From positions 1-64,000 of the forward strand of contig JAFWBM010000034.1 of NCBI GenBank assembly GCA_017507105.1: a DNA stretch of 64,000 bases, in the 5' to 3' direction. The DNA comes from Bacteroidaceae bacterium (lineage in GTDB: Bacteria > Bacteroidota > Bacteroidia > Bacteroidales > Bacteroidaceae). Below the pieces are notes generated by a model, which was not told the origin of the DNA, made no database searches, and was given only the letters and a program-made list of their open reading frames with translations. A program made the translations under genes and the position numbers. Position 1 is the first letter of the stretch, and every line of letters begins with the position of its first letter. Below, in pieces: positions 46,217-55,355 of the stretch.

Positions 46217-46272
46217 AATAATCATATATAAATATAGCGGCAGTATTGCCGCTATATTTATATATGATTATT
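46217..46272. terminator. 26-bp-arm hairpin between convergent merR and spoT
   Basis: Arms 46217-46242 and 46247-46272 are perfect reverse complements with a four-base loop (GTAT). The inner seven to eight pairs are G+C-rich (AGCGGCA) and the outer parts A/T-rich, which gives a stem and U-run on either strand. The right arm includes the spoT stop codon (46268-46270). Confidence 0.75.
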
Positions 46273-48508
46273 CTATTCGAGCAATAGTCTTTATGCTTTT
46301 TACTTTCTTAAGAGTATCACAAACTGTATGCACCTCTTCCACGTCACGGACATTAACCCATATGGTTCCTTCGAATATACCATCTTTGCCCTCAATGGTA
46401 AGTTTCTGTATTCCTATATTAAGCTGTTGGGATATTATTGTCGTAATCTCGTTTAGAACACCGAACCCATCTATACCTTTTATCATTATAGGTACCAGAA
46501 AATAGAGTGTACGGTGGGTGTCCCAGTTAGCTGCAAGGATTCTGTCGCCATGACTGCTCTTTAATGTATTTGCAATAGGACAATTGCGCTTGTGAATTAT
46601 TATATGCTTATCTTCATCATAGTATCCAAGAATGTCGTCACCTGGGATGGGATTACAACAATCGGCTATTATGAAACTGCTGTTAAGAGTCTCATCAGTT
46701 AGATTTATAGGTTTTTTACGATCTATATAGTCAAACTTCTCACTCTTTTTCTCCTCGGTTGCATCCTCTTCCTTTTTTCCGAAGAAGGGGAATAGTTGGA
46801 ATCTGAAGCGTTTGTTACCAAGCAAAGCGTCCTTATCTTCGTTTCCTAAACTGATACTGCCGTTACCTAAAGCCTCCAGCAACTCTTCACGGTTTCTGAA
46901 TTTGTGAAGTTTCCATATTTTTTCGATATTGTTGCTGTAGTTTGTAAGTTCCTCTTTTTCTAAGAATTGTTGCAGGATTTCTTCGCCTGTACGTTGCAGT
47001 ATGCGTTGCTGGCGTCGCAGAGCAGCCTGTATTTTGGCGCGCGCCTTTGCTGTAGTTACAAATGAGAGCCAGCTTGCATCTATATGTTGTGAGTTTGATG
47101 TCAGAATTTCGACTTGGTCGCCACTGTGGAGTATGTGGTTTAACGGTACAAGTTTATGGTTAACCTTTGCGCCTATACAATGGTTGCCCAAGAATGTGTG
47201 TATGCTGTATGCAAGGTCAAGGGCTGTACAATTCTGTGGCATTGTCTTTATCTCGCCTTTTGGTGTGAATACGAAAATCTCCGTTGCATACAGATTTAAT
47301 TTTATTGTATCTAGAAAATCGAGAGCATTGGGCTGTGGGTCATCCAATATCTCCTTTATGGTGTGTAACCAGTTATCTAGCTGTTCATCGGCGCTGTTAT
47401 CTTCGCCTTGTGCCTTGTATTTCCAGTGTGCAGCAATTCCTTGCTCGGCAACCTCGTTCATCCTTTCGCTACGAATCTGGACCTCAATCCATTCACCGCG
47501 TTTGCTCATGAATGTAGCATGCAATGCACGATATCCGTTTGCTCGTGGTTTGTTTACCCAGTCGCGTAATCTGTCGGGGTGTGCGTTGTATATCTTTGTC
47601 AGTGTGTTGTAAATCTTGAAACACTCATTGTTCTCGTCCTCTCCATCACGAGGTGTGAATATTATTCGTACAGCTAGGATGTCATATATGTCCTCGAATG
47701 ATATATGCTTCTTCTGCATCTTGTTCCAAATCGAGTATGGTGACTTTACACGTCCTATTATGTGGTATTTGTACCCCATCTTGTCGAGGCGGTCGCATAT
47801 TGGTGAAATGAATTCGTTGTAGAGTATATCACGATCGTTTTGTGTCCTTTCTATCTTCTTTTCTATGCGTGAATACTCTTCGGGATGTTCGTATCGGAAA
47901 CTAAGATTCTCGAGTTCCGTCTTTATTTTGCTAAGCCCTAATCTATATGCTATAGGTGCATATATGTACAAAGTCTCGCCGGCAATTTTGTATTGTTTGT
48001 TTACCGGCATATACTCTAATGTACGCATGTTGTGTAGTCGGTCGGCAATCTTTATAAGGATGACGCGTATATCCTCACTCATGGTCAGCAACAACTTCTT
48101 GAAGTTTTCTGCCTGCTCAGATGCCTGCATACCGAATACTCCGCCTGATATTTTGGTGAGTCCGTCTACAATGTTTGCTATCTTGTCACCGAATAGGTTT
48201 CTGATGTCTTCTACTGTGTAGTCTGTATCTTCTACAACATCATGCAACAGGGCTGCGCATATTGATGTTGAACCTAAACCTATTTCGGCACATACGATAC
48301 GTGCGACAGCAAGAGGATGCATTATATATGGCTCTCCGCTGTTACGTCTTACCCCTTTGTGTGCTTGACGGGCAAAGTTGAATGCTTTTGTTATAAGTTC
48401 AACTTTGCGGCGGTGTTGCGATGCTATATAAATGTCCAAAATCTCTTGGAAGGCGGAATTTATCTCTACCTCATCGTTTATCTTTGTCTTATCGTTATCG
48501 TTGTTCAT
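46268..48508 (-). CDS. spoT: Bifunctional (p)ppGpp synthetase/hydrolase
   Basis: A 746-aa RelA/SpoT homologue that makes and degrades (p)ppGpp in the stringent response. The hydrolase HD domain is intact: H50 (RQAHKG), H89-D90 (ALLHDVVEDT) and the later D in IKIADRLHNMRTLEYMP. The synthetase domain follows (RVKSPYSIWNKMQKKHISFE, then NGYRALHATFM). The regulatory C-terminal half has TGS (EIFVFTPKGEIKTMPQNCTA), a conserved-cysteine region (IADCCNPIPGDDILGY) and ACT (about residues 670-746). It is the last gene of the parA-parB-DUF5683-mltD-spoT cluster, eight bases after mltD. Confidence 0.95.
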   Translation of the reverse strand: MNNDNDKTKINDEVEINSAFQEILDIYIASQHRRKVELITKAFNFARQAHKGVRRNSGEPYIMHPLAVARIVCAEIGLGSTSICAALLHDVVEDTDYTVEDIRNLFGDKIANIVDGLTKISGGVFGMQASEQAENFKKLLLTMSEDIRVILIKIADRLHNMRTLEYMPVNKQYKIAGETLYIYAPIAYRLGLSKIKTELENLSFRYEHPEEYSRIEKKIERTQNDRDILYNEFISPICDRLDKMGYKYHIIGRVKSPYSIWNKMQKKHISFEDIYDILAVRIIFTPRDGEDENNECFKIYNTLTKIYNAHPDRLRDWVNKPRANGYRALHATFMSKRGEWIEVQIRSERMNEVAEQGIAAHWKYKAQGEDNSADEQLDNWLHTIKEILDDPQPNALDFLDTIKLNLYATEIFVFTPKGEIKTMPQNCTALDLAYSIHTFLGNHCIGAKVNHKLVPLNHILHSGDQVEILTSNSQHIDASWLSFVTTAKARAKIQAALRRQQRILQRTGEEILQQFLEKEELTNYSNNIEKIWKLHKFRNREELLEALGNGSISLGNEDKDALLGNKRFRFQLFPFFGKKEEDATEEKKSEKFDYIDRKKPINLTDETLNSSFIIADCCNPIPGDDILGYYDEDKHIIIHKRNCPIANTLKSSHGDRILAANWDTHRTLYFLVPIMIKGIDGFGVLNEITTIISQQLNIGIQKLTIEGKDGIFEGTIWVNVRDVEEVHTVCDTLKKVKSIKTIARIE

Positions 48509-48516
48509 AATTAATG

Positions 48517-49932
48517 CTATTTGTATATCTTAAGATAACGTCCGGCACGTATGTTAGAGTTCTTTAAATTATTCCATTTTTTCAGTTGTTTCACTGAAAC
48601 ACGATATTTACGGGCTATTCCACCAAGAGTCTCGCCCGAGCGTATCTTATGGCGTATGAGGCCACCGCTTCCCCATTCGCTATTAGATTTTGCATCTTTC
48701 AGCATCTTTTCGACTTTGTCTTTGGGGAAGTATTTTTCTTCGTTGTAATGGTATATAGAGTCGCCTAACATTAAGAACCTTGTTATTGTCTCATTTCTAA
48801 GGCGTAGAACACATGGCTCGTTCTCTCCGGGTACTATGTCGCGTACATATTGCGGGTTTATGGCACGTATCTCGGCTATTGGAACATTGCATAATTCAGC
48901 AACTTGCTCGAAGTGTAGGTTCTTTGTTATATGCAAGGTATCTGTTACCACCGGTATGTCGGGCTCCATAGGACATATTCCATGTTCTGCATGGTAAGTC
49001 ATGATGTAGTTGGCTGCAATGAAAGCCGGCACGTAACCACGTGTCTCGCGTGGCAGATATCTGTATATATCCCAGAAATCGTTTTTGCCGCCTGAACGTA
49101 TTATAGCCTTCTTTATTCTTCCCGGACCACAGTTGTACGCAGCCAACGCCAAGTCCCAACGTCCGAATAGATTATACAGGTCGCGGAGATAACGCATTGC
49201 TGCATCTGTCGATTTTATGGGATCGAAACGTTCCTCTATGTAGTTATTGGATTTTAGGTTATAGAGTCTGCTTGTTCCGAACATAAATTGCCATAATCCT
49301 TTGGCTCCGGCATGTGACACAGCCTTTGGCTTAAGTGCCGATTCTATTACCGGAAGATATTTTAGCTCATGAGGCATGTTGTATTTATCTATTGCCTCTT
49401 CGATAATTGGCATATAGTAGTGTGCCATACCCAACATGTATGATACCAGTGCGCGATTCTTTGTCGAGTATCGGTCTATGTATTGTCTGACTACACTATT
49501 ATATGTCATCTCCATAAGTGTAGGCATTATGTATAGACGTTGTGCGTATATAGAATCGCTGAAGGTCTTGGGGCTTACATCATGTGAATCGCAATTAAGA
49601 CTCTTAAGCAGGTTCTGCGCATACCAGCTGTTGAGCAGACTATCAATGTTGACATCCATTCCTTCGGGCAGGTCAAAAATGACGCTGTCTTCATCCATAA
49701 TCACTCCATGCTCTATGGCACTCAGCGGGATATCGTATTCAATCTCACTACTGTCGTTTACTATCTGCAGGTCAAGCAAATCCATTAAGAGACTATCCTC
49801 CTTTTCGATAATATCATCTTGGATATCCAGGGTGTCTGTCTCAAAGGCAATATCCTCTTCCGTTGTTTGCGCAAAGAGGATATTGATGGTGAATGTAAAT
49901 ATAAGTAGTAGTGTTATTCTTTTGTCAATCAT
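48517..49932 (-). CDS. mltD: Membrane-bound lytic transglycosylase D-like with LysM
   Basis: A 471-aa exported murein hydrolase. A signal peptide (LLLIFTFTINILFAQ) precedes an acidic low-complexity stretch (about residues 22-100). The goose-lysozyme-like SLT domain is about 180-320, with catalytic E197 (LPVIESALKPKAVS) and HAGAKGLWQFMFGTSR, then LALAAYNCGPGRIKKAI. One LysM module closes the protein (about 424-471: RHKIRSGETLGGIARKYRVS). It cleaves glycan strands to 1,6-anhydro ends. No lipobox cysteine is seen, so unlike E. coli MltD it may be periplasmic. It lies five bases after DUF5683. Confidence 0.9.
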   Translation of the reverse strand: MIDKRITLLLIFTFTINILFAQTTEEDIAFETDTLDIQDDIIEKEDSLLMDLLDLQIVNDSSEIEYDIPLSAIEHGVIMDEDSVIFDLPEGMDVNIDSLLNSWYAQNLLKSLNCDSHDVSPKTFSDSIYAQRLYIMPTLMEMTYNSVVRQYIDRYSTKNRALVSYMLGMAHYYMPIIEEAIDKYNMPHELKYLPVIESALKPKAVSHAGAKGLWQFMFGTSRLYNLKSNNYIEERFDPIKSTDAAMRYLRDLYNLFGRWDLALAAYNCGPGRIKKAIIRSGGKNDFWDIYRYLPRETRGYVPAFIAANYIMTYHAEHGICPMEPDIPVVTDTLHITKNLHFEQVAELCNVPIAEIRAINPQYVRDIVPGENEPCVLRLRNETITRFLMLGDSIYHYNEEKYFPKDKVEKMLKDAKSNSEWGSGGLIRHKIRSGETLGGIARKYRVSVKQLKKWNNLKNSNIRAGRYLKIYK

Positions 49933-49937
49933 TTGTG

Positions 49938-50681
49938 TCAGAATGTTAGATTACAATTTAAGCCGTAGTAGTTGTCTTCCAATCCTGTAGCTCGGCTTTG
50001 TATAACCTTGGGATTTATAGAAAGATTTATGTTGTCACTTATGTCAAAATTGGCGAGTTGTGCATCTACATATGCGTCTATCACCGAGAGAGCATATACT
50101 CCGATGAAAGCAAATACACTAAGGTCGCGCCAACGGCGGTAACGGTCCTTGCGTTTCTTGAATACATTTTCCATATATTCTCTGTTTGCTTCAAAGTCGT
50201 AGCCGGGGCGGAAGAACTCCTCGTATGATTTTGTGTTTGGATCGGCATCCATAATATCTAGGAATGCTTGGCGGTAATCCTTGTACATCTGGCTGTTCCA
50301 ATTGTATGCATATAAGCAACCTATAAAACCGCCATAAACAATAGGGAGTTTCCAATATTTGCGATTGTATATTTGTCCCGCTCCGGGAAATACTACAGCC
50401 AGCCATGTCGCCTTTTGGGGGTCCGGCAGGAAGCGTTCTTTCTCAATTGGTTGCGCAGCTTTGTTCTGTTTGTTTATGATGAGGCTACCGTCATTTACTG
50501 GAATTATCTCCTCGTTGTATATCCTGTCACTCTCGAGTGAGTCCTGTTTTATAATACTCTCTACGGTTGTGATGTTACCCTCTATTTGTATGCTGTCGGG
50601 CTGTTGGGCACGTACATTGGCAGTGCAACACAGCTGTGCTACACACAATATTGCCAATATATGTTTTATACGTCGCATCAT
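49938..50681 (-). CDS. DUF5683 family protein
   Basis: A 247-aa exported protein. The signal peptide is AILCVAQLCCTANVRAQ (two cysteines, no lipobox in good position). A proline-containing linker leads to the conserved DUF5683 core: ATWLAVVFPGAGQIYNRKYW, then KLPIVYGGFIGCLYAYNWNS, and VFAFIGVYALSVIDAYVDAQ, with two to three hydrophobic segments. Its function is unknown. The start abuts the parB stop codon without a gap, and mltD follows after five bases, so it is cotranscribed between partition and murein genes. ATG at 50681 or the next codon at 50678 are both possible. Confidence 0.83.
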   Translation of the reverse strand: MMRRIKHILAILCVAQLCCTANVRAQQPDSIQIEGNITTVESIIKQDSLESDRIYNEEIIPVNDGSLIINKQNKAAQPIEKERFLPDPQKATWLAVVFPGAGQIYNRKYWKLPIVYGGFIGCLYAYNWNSQMYKDYRQAFLDIMDADPNTKSYEEFFRPGYDFEANREYMENVFKKRKDRYRRWRDLSVFAFIGVYALSVIDAYVDAQLANFDISDNINLSINPKVIQSRATGLEDNYYGLNCNLTF

Positions 50682-51572
50682 TTATTGGTTTAGTTTGTCG
50701 AAAATAGCAATAATGCGTTCCAACTCCTCTTCATTTTTGAATTTTATACTTATTTTACCTGCACCTTTGTTGCTGCATGACAGTTGGACCGGTGTCTGAA
50801 AAAACTTGGTAAGCTGTTTCTTCAATTGATAGAACATCTCGCTTTGTTGCTCATTGTTCTTTTTGACTGTTTTTGGAGCTGTGGCAGTTGTATCATCATT
50901 CTTGCTGTCGCGTACTATGCTCTCAATCTGTCGTACTGAATAACCGTTTTCCAGTATCTCGTTAAAGAGAGCTATTTGTGCAGCAGGGTTGTCCAAAGCA
51001 AGAAGGGTCCTTGCATGTCCCATGTCTATTTTTTTCTCTTTAAGGGCCATTTGGATTACTGCAGGCAGTCTTAATAGGCGCAAGAAGTTTGCAATGGTAG
51101 CCCTTCCTTTGCCTACTCTTTTGCTGAGCTGTTCCTGCGATAAGTTGTGCTGTTCGATTAATTGCTGGTATGCAAGTGCAATCTCCATGGCATTCAAATC
51201 TTCGCGTTGGATATTCTCTATTAGAGCCATTTCCATCGTGTTCTCATCGCTTGCGTCCAGTATGTATGCAGGTATTGTCTCTTTGCCTGCAAGTTGCGAT
51301 GCTCTATAGCGTCTCTCTCCGGCAATTATCTGGTATTTGTTATCTTCTGTCTTACGAAGGGTAATAGGTTGTATTACTCCTAATTCGCTTATAGAGTGTG
51401 CCAATTCTTGAAGTGCCTCTTCGTCGAACTCTCTTCTCGGTTGGTTGGGGTTTGCCTCTATGCAACTTATGGCAATCTCGCCAATGGATGAAGAACCCGA
51501 TGTGCGCACTGCATCTGTGGAAATAAGTGCGTCTAATCCGCGTCCTAATGTGAATTTCTTATTGGGTGCCAT
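50682..51572 (-). CDS. parB: Chromosome partition protein ParB
   Basis: A 296-aa ParB/Spo0J-type CTP-dependent DNA clamp that loads at parS. The N-terminal ParB/sulfiredoxin domain has box II GERRYRAS and IQREDLNAMEIALAYQQLIE. The helix-turn-helix is LSQEQLSKRVGKGRATIANF, and the C-terminal dimerisation domain ends EELERIIAIFDKLNQ. It begins nine bases after parA. I did not find a convincing parS palindrome near the pair. Confidence 0.95.
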   Translation of the reverse strand: MAPNKKFTLGRGLDALISTDAVRTSGSSSIGEIAISCIEANPNQPRREFDEEALQELAHSISELGVIQPITLRKTEDNKYQIIAGERRYRASQLAGKETIPAYILDASDENTMEMALIENIQREDLNAMEIALAYQQLIEQHNLSQEQLSKRVGKGRATIANFLRLLRLPAVIQMALKEKKIDMGHARTLLALDNPAAQIALFNEILENGYSVRQIESIVRDSKNDDTTATAPKTVKKNNEQQSEMFYQLKKQLTKFFQTPVQLSCSNKGAGKISIKFKNEEELERIIAIFDKLNQ

Positions 51573-51581
51573 CTTTCTTTT

Positions 51582-52343
51582 TTAATTTCGTTTAATAATC
51601 TCATGTGCAAGTGCAAGATAGTTCTTTGCACCGGTAGAGTCGGCGTCATATAGTATTACCGGTATGCCCATGCTGGGGGCTTCTCCTAATCGTGTGTTAC
51701 GCAATATGACAGTTTCAAATACCAACTCACGGAAATGTTTTTTGACTTCGTTGTATACCTGATTGCTTAGGCGAAGACGTGAATTGAACATTGTAAGAAG
51801 GAAACCTTCTATGTCGAGTGATGGATTCAGATTCGATTTTATAATCTTTATAGTGTTCAGCAATTTGCTTATGCCTTCGAGTGCAAAATATTCGCACTGT
51901 ACAGGTATTATCACCGAGTCGGCGGCTGTGAGCGAGTTTACGGTTATAAGCCCTAATGAGGGAGAACAGTCTATAAGTATATAATCGTATTTATCTTTTA
52001 TTGTAGCCAAAGCCTCACGCATTATCTTTTCGCGGTTGGGCAGGTCGAGCATTTCTATCTCGGCTCCAACAAGGTCAATGTGTGATGGTATAATATCTAG
52101 TCCCTCTATACATGTATTGTGTATAGCCTGCGATGGCGCCGATTTGTTTATAAGACATTCGTATATTGAACAGTTAATATCGCGTATATCAATTCCCAAA
52201 CCTGATGAAGCATTGGCCTGGGGGTCAGCATCTATAACAAGCACTCTCTTTTCAAGTGTAGCAAGTGATGCTGCAAGATTTATGGCGGTAGTAGTTTTAC
52301 CTACACCACCTTTCTGATTTGCAAGTGCAATAATCTTTCCCAT
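51582..52343 (-). CDS. parA: Chromosome partition ATPase ParA
   Basis: A 253-aa ParA/Soj ATPase. The deviant Walker A is residues 11-18 (KGGVGKTT), with the signature lysine K11; Walker A' is VIDADPQANASSGLG and Walker B is YILIDCSPSLGLITVNSL. It forms an ATP-dependent dimer on DNA that moves ParB-parS complexes. It is the first gene of a five-gene minus-strand unit ending in spoT. A TAnnTTTG element lies about 74 bases upstream. Confidence 0.96.
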   Translation of the reverse strand: MGKIIALANQKGGVGKTTTAINLAASLATLEKRVLVIDADPQANASSGLGIDIRDINCSIYECLINKSAPSQAIHNTCIEGLDIIPSHIDLVGAEIEMLDLPNREKIMREALATIKDKYDYILIDCSPSLGLITVNSLTAADSVIIPVQCEYFALEGISKLLNTIKIIKSNLNPSLDIEGFLLTMFNSRLRLSNQVYNEVKKHFRELVFETVILRNTRLGEAPSMGIPVILYDADSTGAKNYLALAHEIIKRN

Positions 52344-52416
52344 ATTATCAAATCTCTCTCTATTCCTCTATTGACAATTAATCCTACTCTTTTATTGTAA
52401 AAGAGCTATAATGTTG

Positions 52417-52424
52417 CAAAGTTA
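52417..52424 (-). promoter_or_regulatory. Predicted -7 element of the parA operon
   Basis: Minus-strand TAACTTTG (complement of CAAAGTTA) matches TAnnTTTG, is followed by CAAC, and lies 74 bases before the parA ATG. The -33 region is only T-rich. Confidence 0.5.
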
Positions 52425-52514
52425 CGAAAAAAACAGATACAGCATCCTTACTTTTGTCCATACTTATGAACAGTTTATCGACAACCTGTTTTACATATTT
52501 TTACATTTATGGTC

Positions 52515-55184
52515 CTATTTCTTGATAATCTCTATAATATAGCTCTGTTGACGCGACAAACTGTTGTCTTGTGATAGCCTGTTGGTATTTATATTCCAAA
52601 AGTTTATTCCTGATTTTTGTGTTGTCTGTATAGAGTATTTATTATCTTTTACAAGAATAAGATATGTGTTCCAGTCGGGGGCATATGGGTTTGTTCCGAA
52701 GTCGGCATACTCGTTGATATATCTTCCATCGGCATTGCTTACTATCTTGTAGAATCCTTTTCCATCGATATCCTTTGATATTACCCATTCATGCTTCTCA
52801 TCCGGAGTAAGACTCTCTTGGAACTGTGGTGTATATCCTATACCTCCAATGTTGGTGTTAGTGAGGTATTTACCTCCGACTTTTATGTAATAGATTGCTC
52901 CATCTTCAAACTCATTTATGCTCCCGTTCCCCGATATTGGTATAAGGTCGAATATGAAATGTTCAGGCTCCAGGGTATTGCTGTCGCTCTGCTTTATATG
53001 TTTACCATCAACACTCCATATCTTGTTCCCTGCATTACCGTCATTCTGTATGCTGTATTTGCCATTGGCGAGGCGTACAATGTTATATGTGTGCCATGTT
53101 GCATCGTAAGGGTTGCTCTCTCCGGCACTGAATCGACCATGTTCGTTAAGATAACGACTGTCCTCTGCGTTGATTATCTTATATCTTCCGCTTAAAGGAT
53201 CCAATGATATGTGCCATTCCTGACGCTGTGGGCGAATGTCGTCACGCTCTTCTACAAATGCCGGCTTGCTTCGGGCTACATTGGGTGTTTCGTTTGTGAG
53301 ATACTTATTGTCGCACATTATAAAATATGTTCCGTTTTCTACCTCTTGCGCCGGGAAAATCTCATTACGGTAGTTGTATCTGCTCTTGTATAGTGTTATG
53401 AGTGAGGCAAGAGAGCTTTTCAGGAATGGTGTCATATGTACCATTGCGACTTCCGGTTTTGCCCATTTAAGTGTCCCCTCAAAGTCGCGTGAGCGCAATT
53501 TCTCTTGTTCTTCGAAAAGTTCCTGATGTACCATGTAACTCTCTACAAACAATTGTGGGTTATTCTGTGTCAAGGCTATATACATATCCATGATTCTTTC
53601 TCCTCGAAGTCCTGTCAACTCCATACACTTCAGCCAAGGCATAATTTCGCTTGTTAGTTCTGTTGCCTCGTCACATGTCATTAGTGTCTTTGCGGTTGAA
53701 GTGAATAGCTGCATCTCTTCTCTCATTACTTTGACTGCAGTAGTTGTATCTCTGTTTGCCAGATGCTTGTCAAAGTTCTTTTTTGCTTCTACAAATCTTG
53801 GCGATTCTTCGGTACGTCTTAGTCCATGTACTGTTGAGCCTAAGTCGACATTGTTCTCGCAGAAGAAATGGAATGTATCGCGGTTTTTAGGCATAAGATA
53901 TGTAATAGCATTCTCCCACGAAGATTTGGCATCGTAGTTTTCCATGTTCCAACAGTAGTCTCCGATACTGTAAAGTGACAGTTTCGAAGCCATAGCGTAT
54001 TCCATCGGGTTGGATGTGAAACCGCCTAGTGTATTTGCAATGTCAAGCCCGTTACCCCATGTGGGTCCCATTAGCAGTCTATTGATGCAATAATCTGTGA
54101 CAGGGTAGTTGAGCCAAATGTATGCTTTACGCTTTATCTGTTCGTTAATCCATTGCATGTCGTCCAGCTCAATCATGTCTACTACACTGTTACCTGTCCA
54201 CATTATACGCACACTCTTGTTCATCTTGGTGCCGAGAGTATTAAGATAGTCTCCGCTTGACCATCCTTTGTTATATTGTGTCGGGCAGATAATAAGTGGG
54301 TTTACATCGTCATACGATTTGTTTAGTTCCTCTACTATATAGTTCATAAGTCCGGCCTGTTTGTCGGCTCTTGTTCCCTCTCCCCATATATCATCGAAAA
54401 AGACAGCAAAACTACGTATTCCCAAATCATACATTAGTTTTAGCTTGTTTACTATATTCAAACTGTCCGCTCTGTTCCATTTTATGTCTACACCTGGGTG
54501 TATTGCCCATACGAAATCAACCTTGTTGGCTCTGGCTGCCGATGCATATTCTGATATTTTTTCCCCGAGTTCGGCAGGGTAGGGCTCTCTCCATAATTGT
54601 TTATGATATACGTCGTCTTTGGGACCATAGATATATACGTTCATCTTCTGACGTCCGAAAAACTCAAATAGGTTAAAACGGTCTTTTTCGCTGTATGGAT
54701 TGCCGTAATATCCCTCTACAAGACCACGCTCGCTTATGCTTGGGTAGTCACTAATTGAAACTTCCATTACGTGCGGCTGTGAGGCAATCTGTATGAATGT
54801 TTGCACACCGTAAAATGTCCCGCGATCGTCATTCCCGGCAATTACAACCGTTTTCTCTGTTACTTCAAGATAGTATCCCTCCGCTTTTTGTGGAATAAGG
54901 TTTGTATATTTTTCTACAGCTTTGTCTCCTCTTTCTCCAATTATAACCTTTATACCTTTCTTGCCGGTGTTGAAGTTCTTTCTGAAAAGTTCTACGGCAT
55001 TCGCATCTGCATTCTTGTCGCCTTTCAGAGAGTAAGTGACATTATTGTCAAAAGCTTTCTTTCCGCTCCATTCTGCATGTTGGGGCAGTGGACTGATGTT
55101 TACTCTTTGTGCTGTGCTTGTTGTGGCAATCAGTATGCCGATTACAACTGCTATGTAGCCAATAAGTCTGGTTGTTAGGTGCAT
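52515..55184 (-). CDS. GH84 beta-N-acetylglucosaminidase with duplicated C-terminal modules
   Basis: An 889-aa secreted hexosaminidase of the GH84 (O-GlcNAcase/hyaluronidase-like) family. The signal peptide is about residues 1-25 (IAVVIGILIATTSTAQ). Residues 27-145 are the GH20b-like N-terminal domain, and the catalytic barrel begins ERGLVEGYYGNPYSEKDR. The catalytic aspartate pair D264-D265 is in FAVFFDDIWGEG, using substrate-assisted catalysis on N-acetylglucosaminides. A helical region follows. The end consists of two homologous modules (about 615-752 and 759-889), each with a KYLTN motif, a W-[HV]-IS strand, a Y-K-I-x-N strand and a NPY-x4-W-x-TY strand, probably carbohydrate-binding. Substrates may be mucin or host glycans (inference). 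Confidence 0.88.
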   Translation of the reverse strand: MHLTTRLIGYIAVVIGILIATTSTAQRVNISPLPQHAEWSGKKAFDNNVTYSLKGDKNADANAVELFRKNFNTGKKGIKVIIGERGDKAVEKYTNLIPQKAEGYYLEVTEKTVVIAGNDDRGTFYGVQTFIQIASQPHVMEVSISDYPSISERGLVEGYYGNPYSEKDRFNLFEFFGRQKMNVYIYGPKDDVYHKQLWREPYPAELGEKISEYASAARANKVDFVWAIHPGVDIKWNRADSLNIVNKLKLMYDLGIRSFAVFFDDIWGEGTRADKQAGLMNYIVEELNKSYDDVNPLIICPTQYNKGWSSGDYLNTLGTKMNKSVRIMWTGNSVVDMIELDDMQWINEQIKRKAYIWLNYPVTDYCINRLLMGPTWGNGLDIANTLGGFTSNPMEYAMASKLSLYSIGDYCWNMENYDAKSSWENAITYLMPKNRDTFHFFCENNVDLGSTVHGLRRTEESPRFVEAKKNFDKHLANRDTTTAVKVMREEMQLFTSTAKTLMTCDEATELTSEIMPWLKCMELTGLRGERIMDMYIALTQNNPQLFVESYMVHQELFEEQEKLRSRDFEGTLKWAKPEVAMVHMTPFLKSSLASLITLYKSRYNYRNEIFPAQEVENGTYFIMCDNKYLTNETPNVARSKPAFVEERDDIRPQRQEWHISLDPLSGRYKIINAEDSRYLNEHGRFSAGESNPYDATWHTYNIVRLANGKYSIQNDGNAGNKIWSVDGKHIKQSDSNTLEPEHFIFDLIPISGNGSINEFEDGAIYYIKVGGKYLTNTNIGGIGYTPQFQESLTPDEKHEWVISKDIDGKGFYKIVSNADGRYINEYADFGTNPYAPDWNTYLILVKDNKYSIQTTQKSGINFWNINTNRLSQDNSLSRQQSYIIEIIKK

Positions 55185-55324
55185 ATCTTTTATGTTGTTG
55201 ATTATTAATGCTTATTTTGTTGTAAATATAAGTGTTTGGAGAATATCCTGCAAATATTGTGCTGATAATATCTTTCTGTTTCAATGTTTGCCTTGTAGCG
55301 GTGTGTGGGTAAAACTTTTTTTCG

Positions 55325-55332
55325 TATCTTCG
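55325..55332 (+). promoter_or_regulatory. Predicted -7-like element of surE
   Basis: TATCTTCG (TAnnTTCG variant) followed by CAAGG lies 23 bases before the surE ATG at 55356. Confidence 0.4.
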
Positions 55333-55355
55333 CAAGGTAATAAATAAATGTGATT

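Noticed and set aside
52344-52514. Possible replication origin or parS region next to parAB (TTATGAACA and TTATCGACA look like degenerate DnaA boxes)
   Set aside because: The boxes deviate from consensus, are only two, and no parS-type 16-bp palindrome was seen. The segment reads as a promoter region plus gene end.
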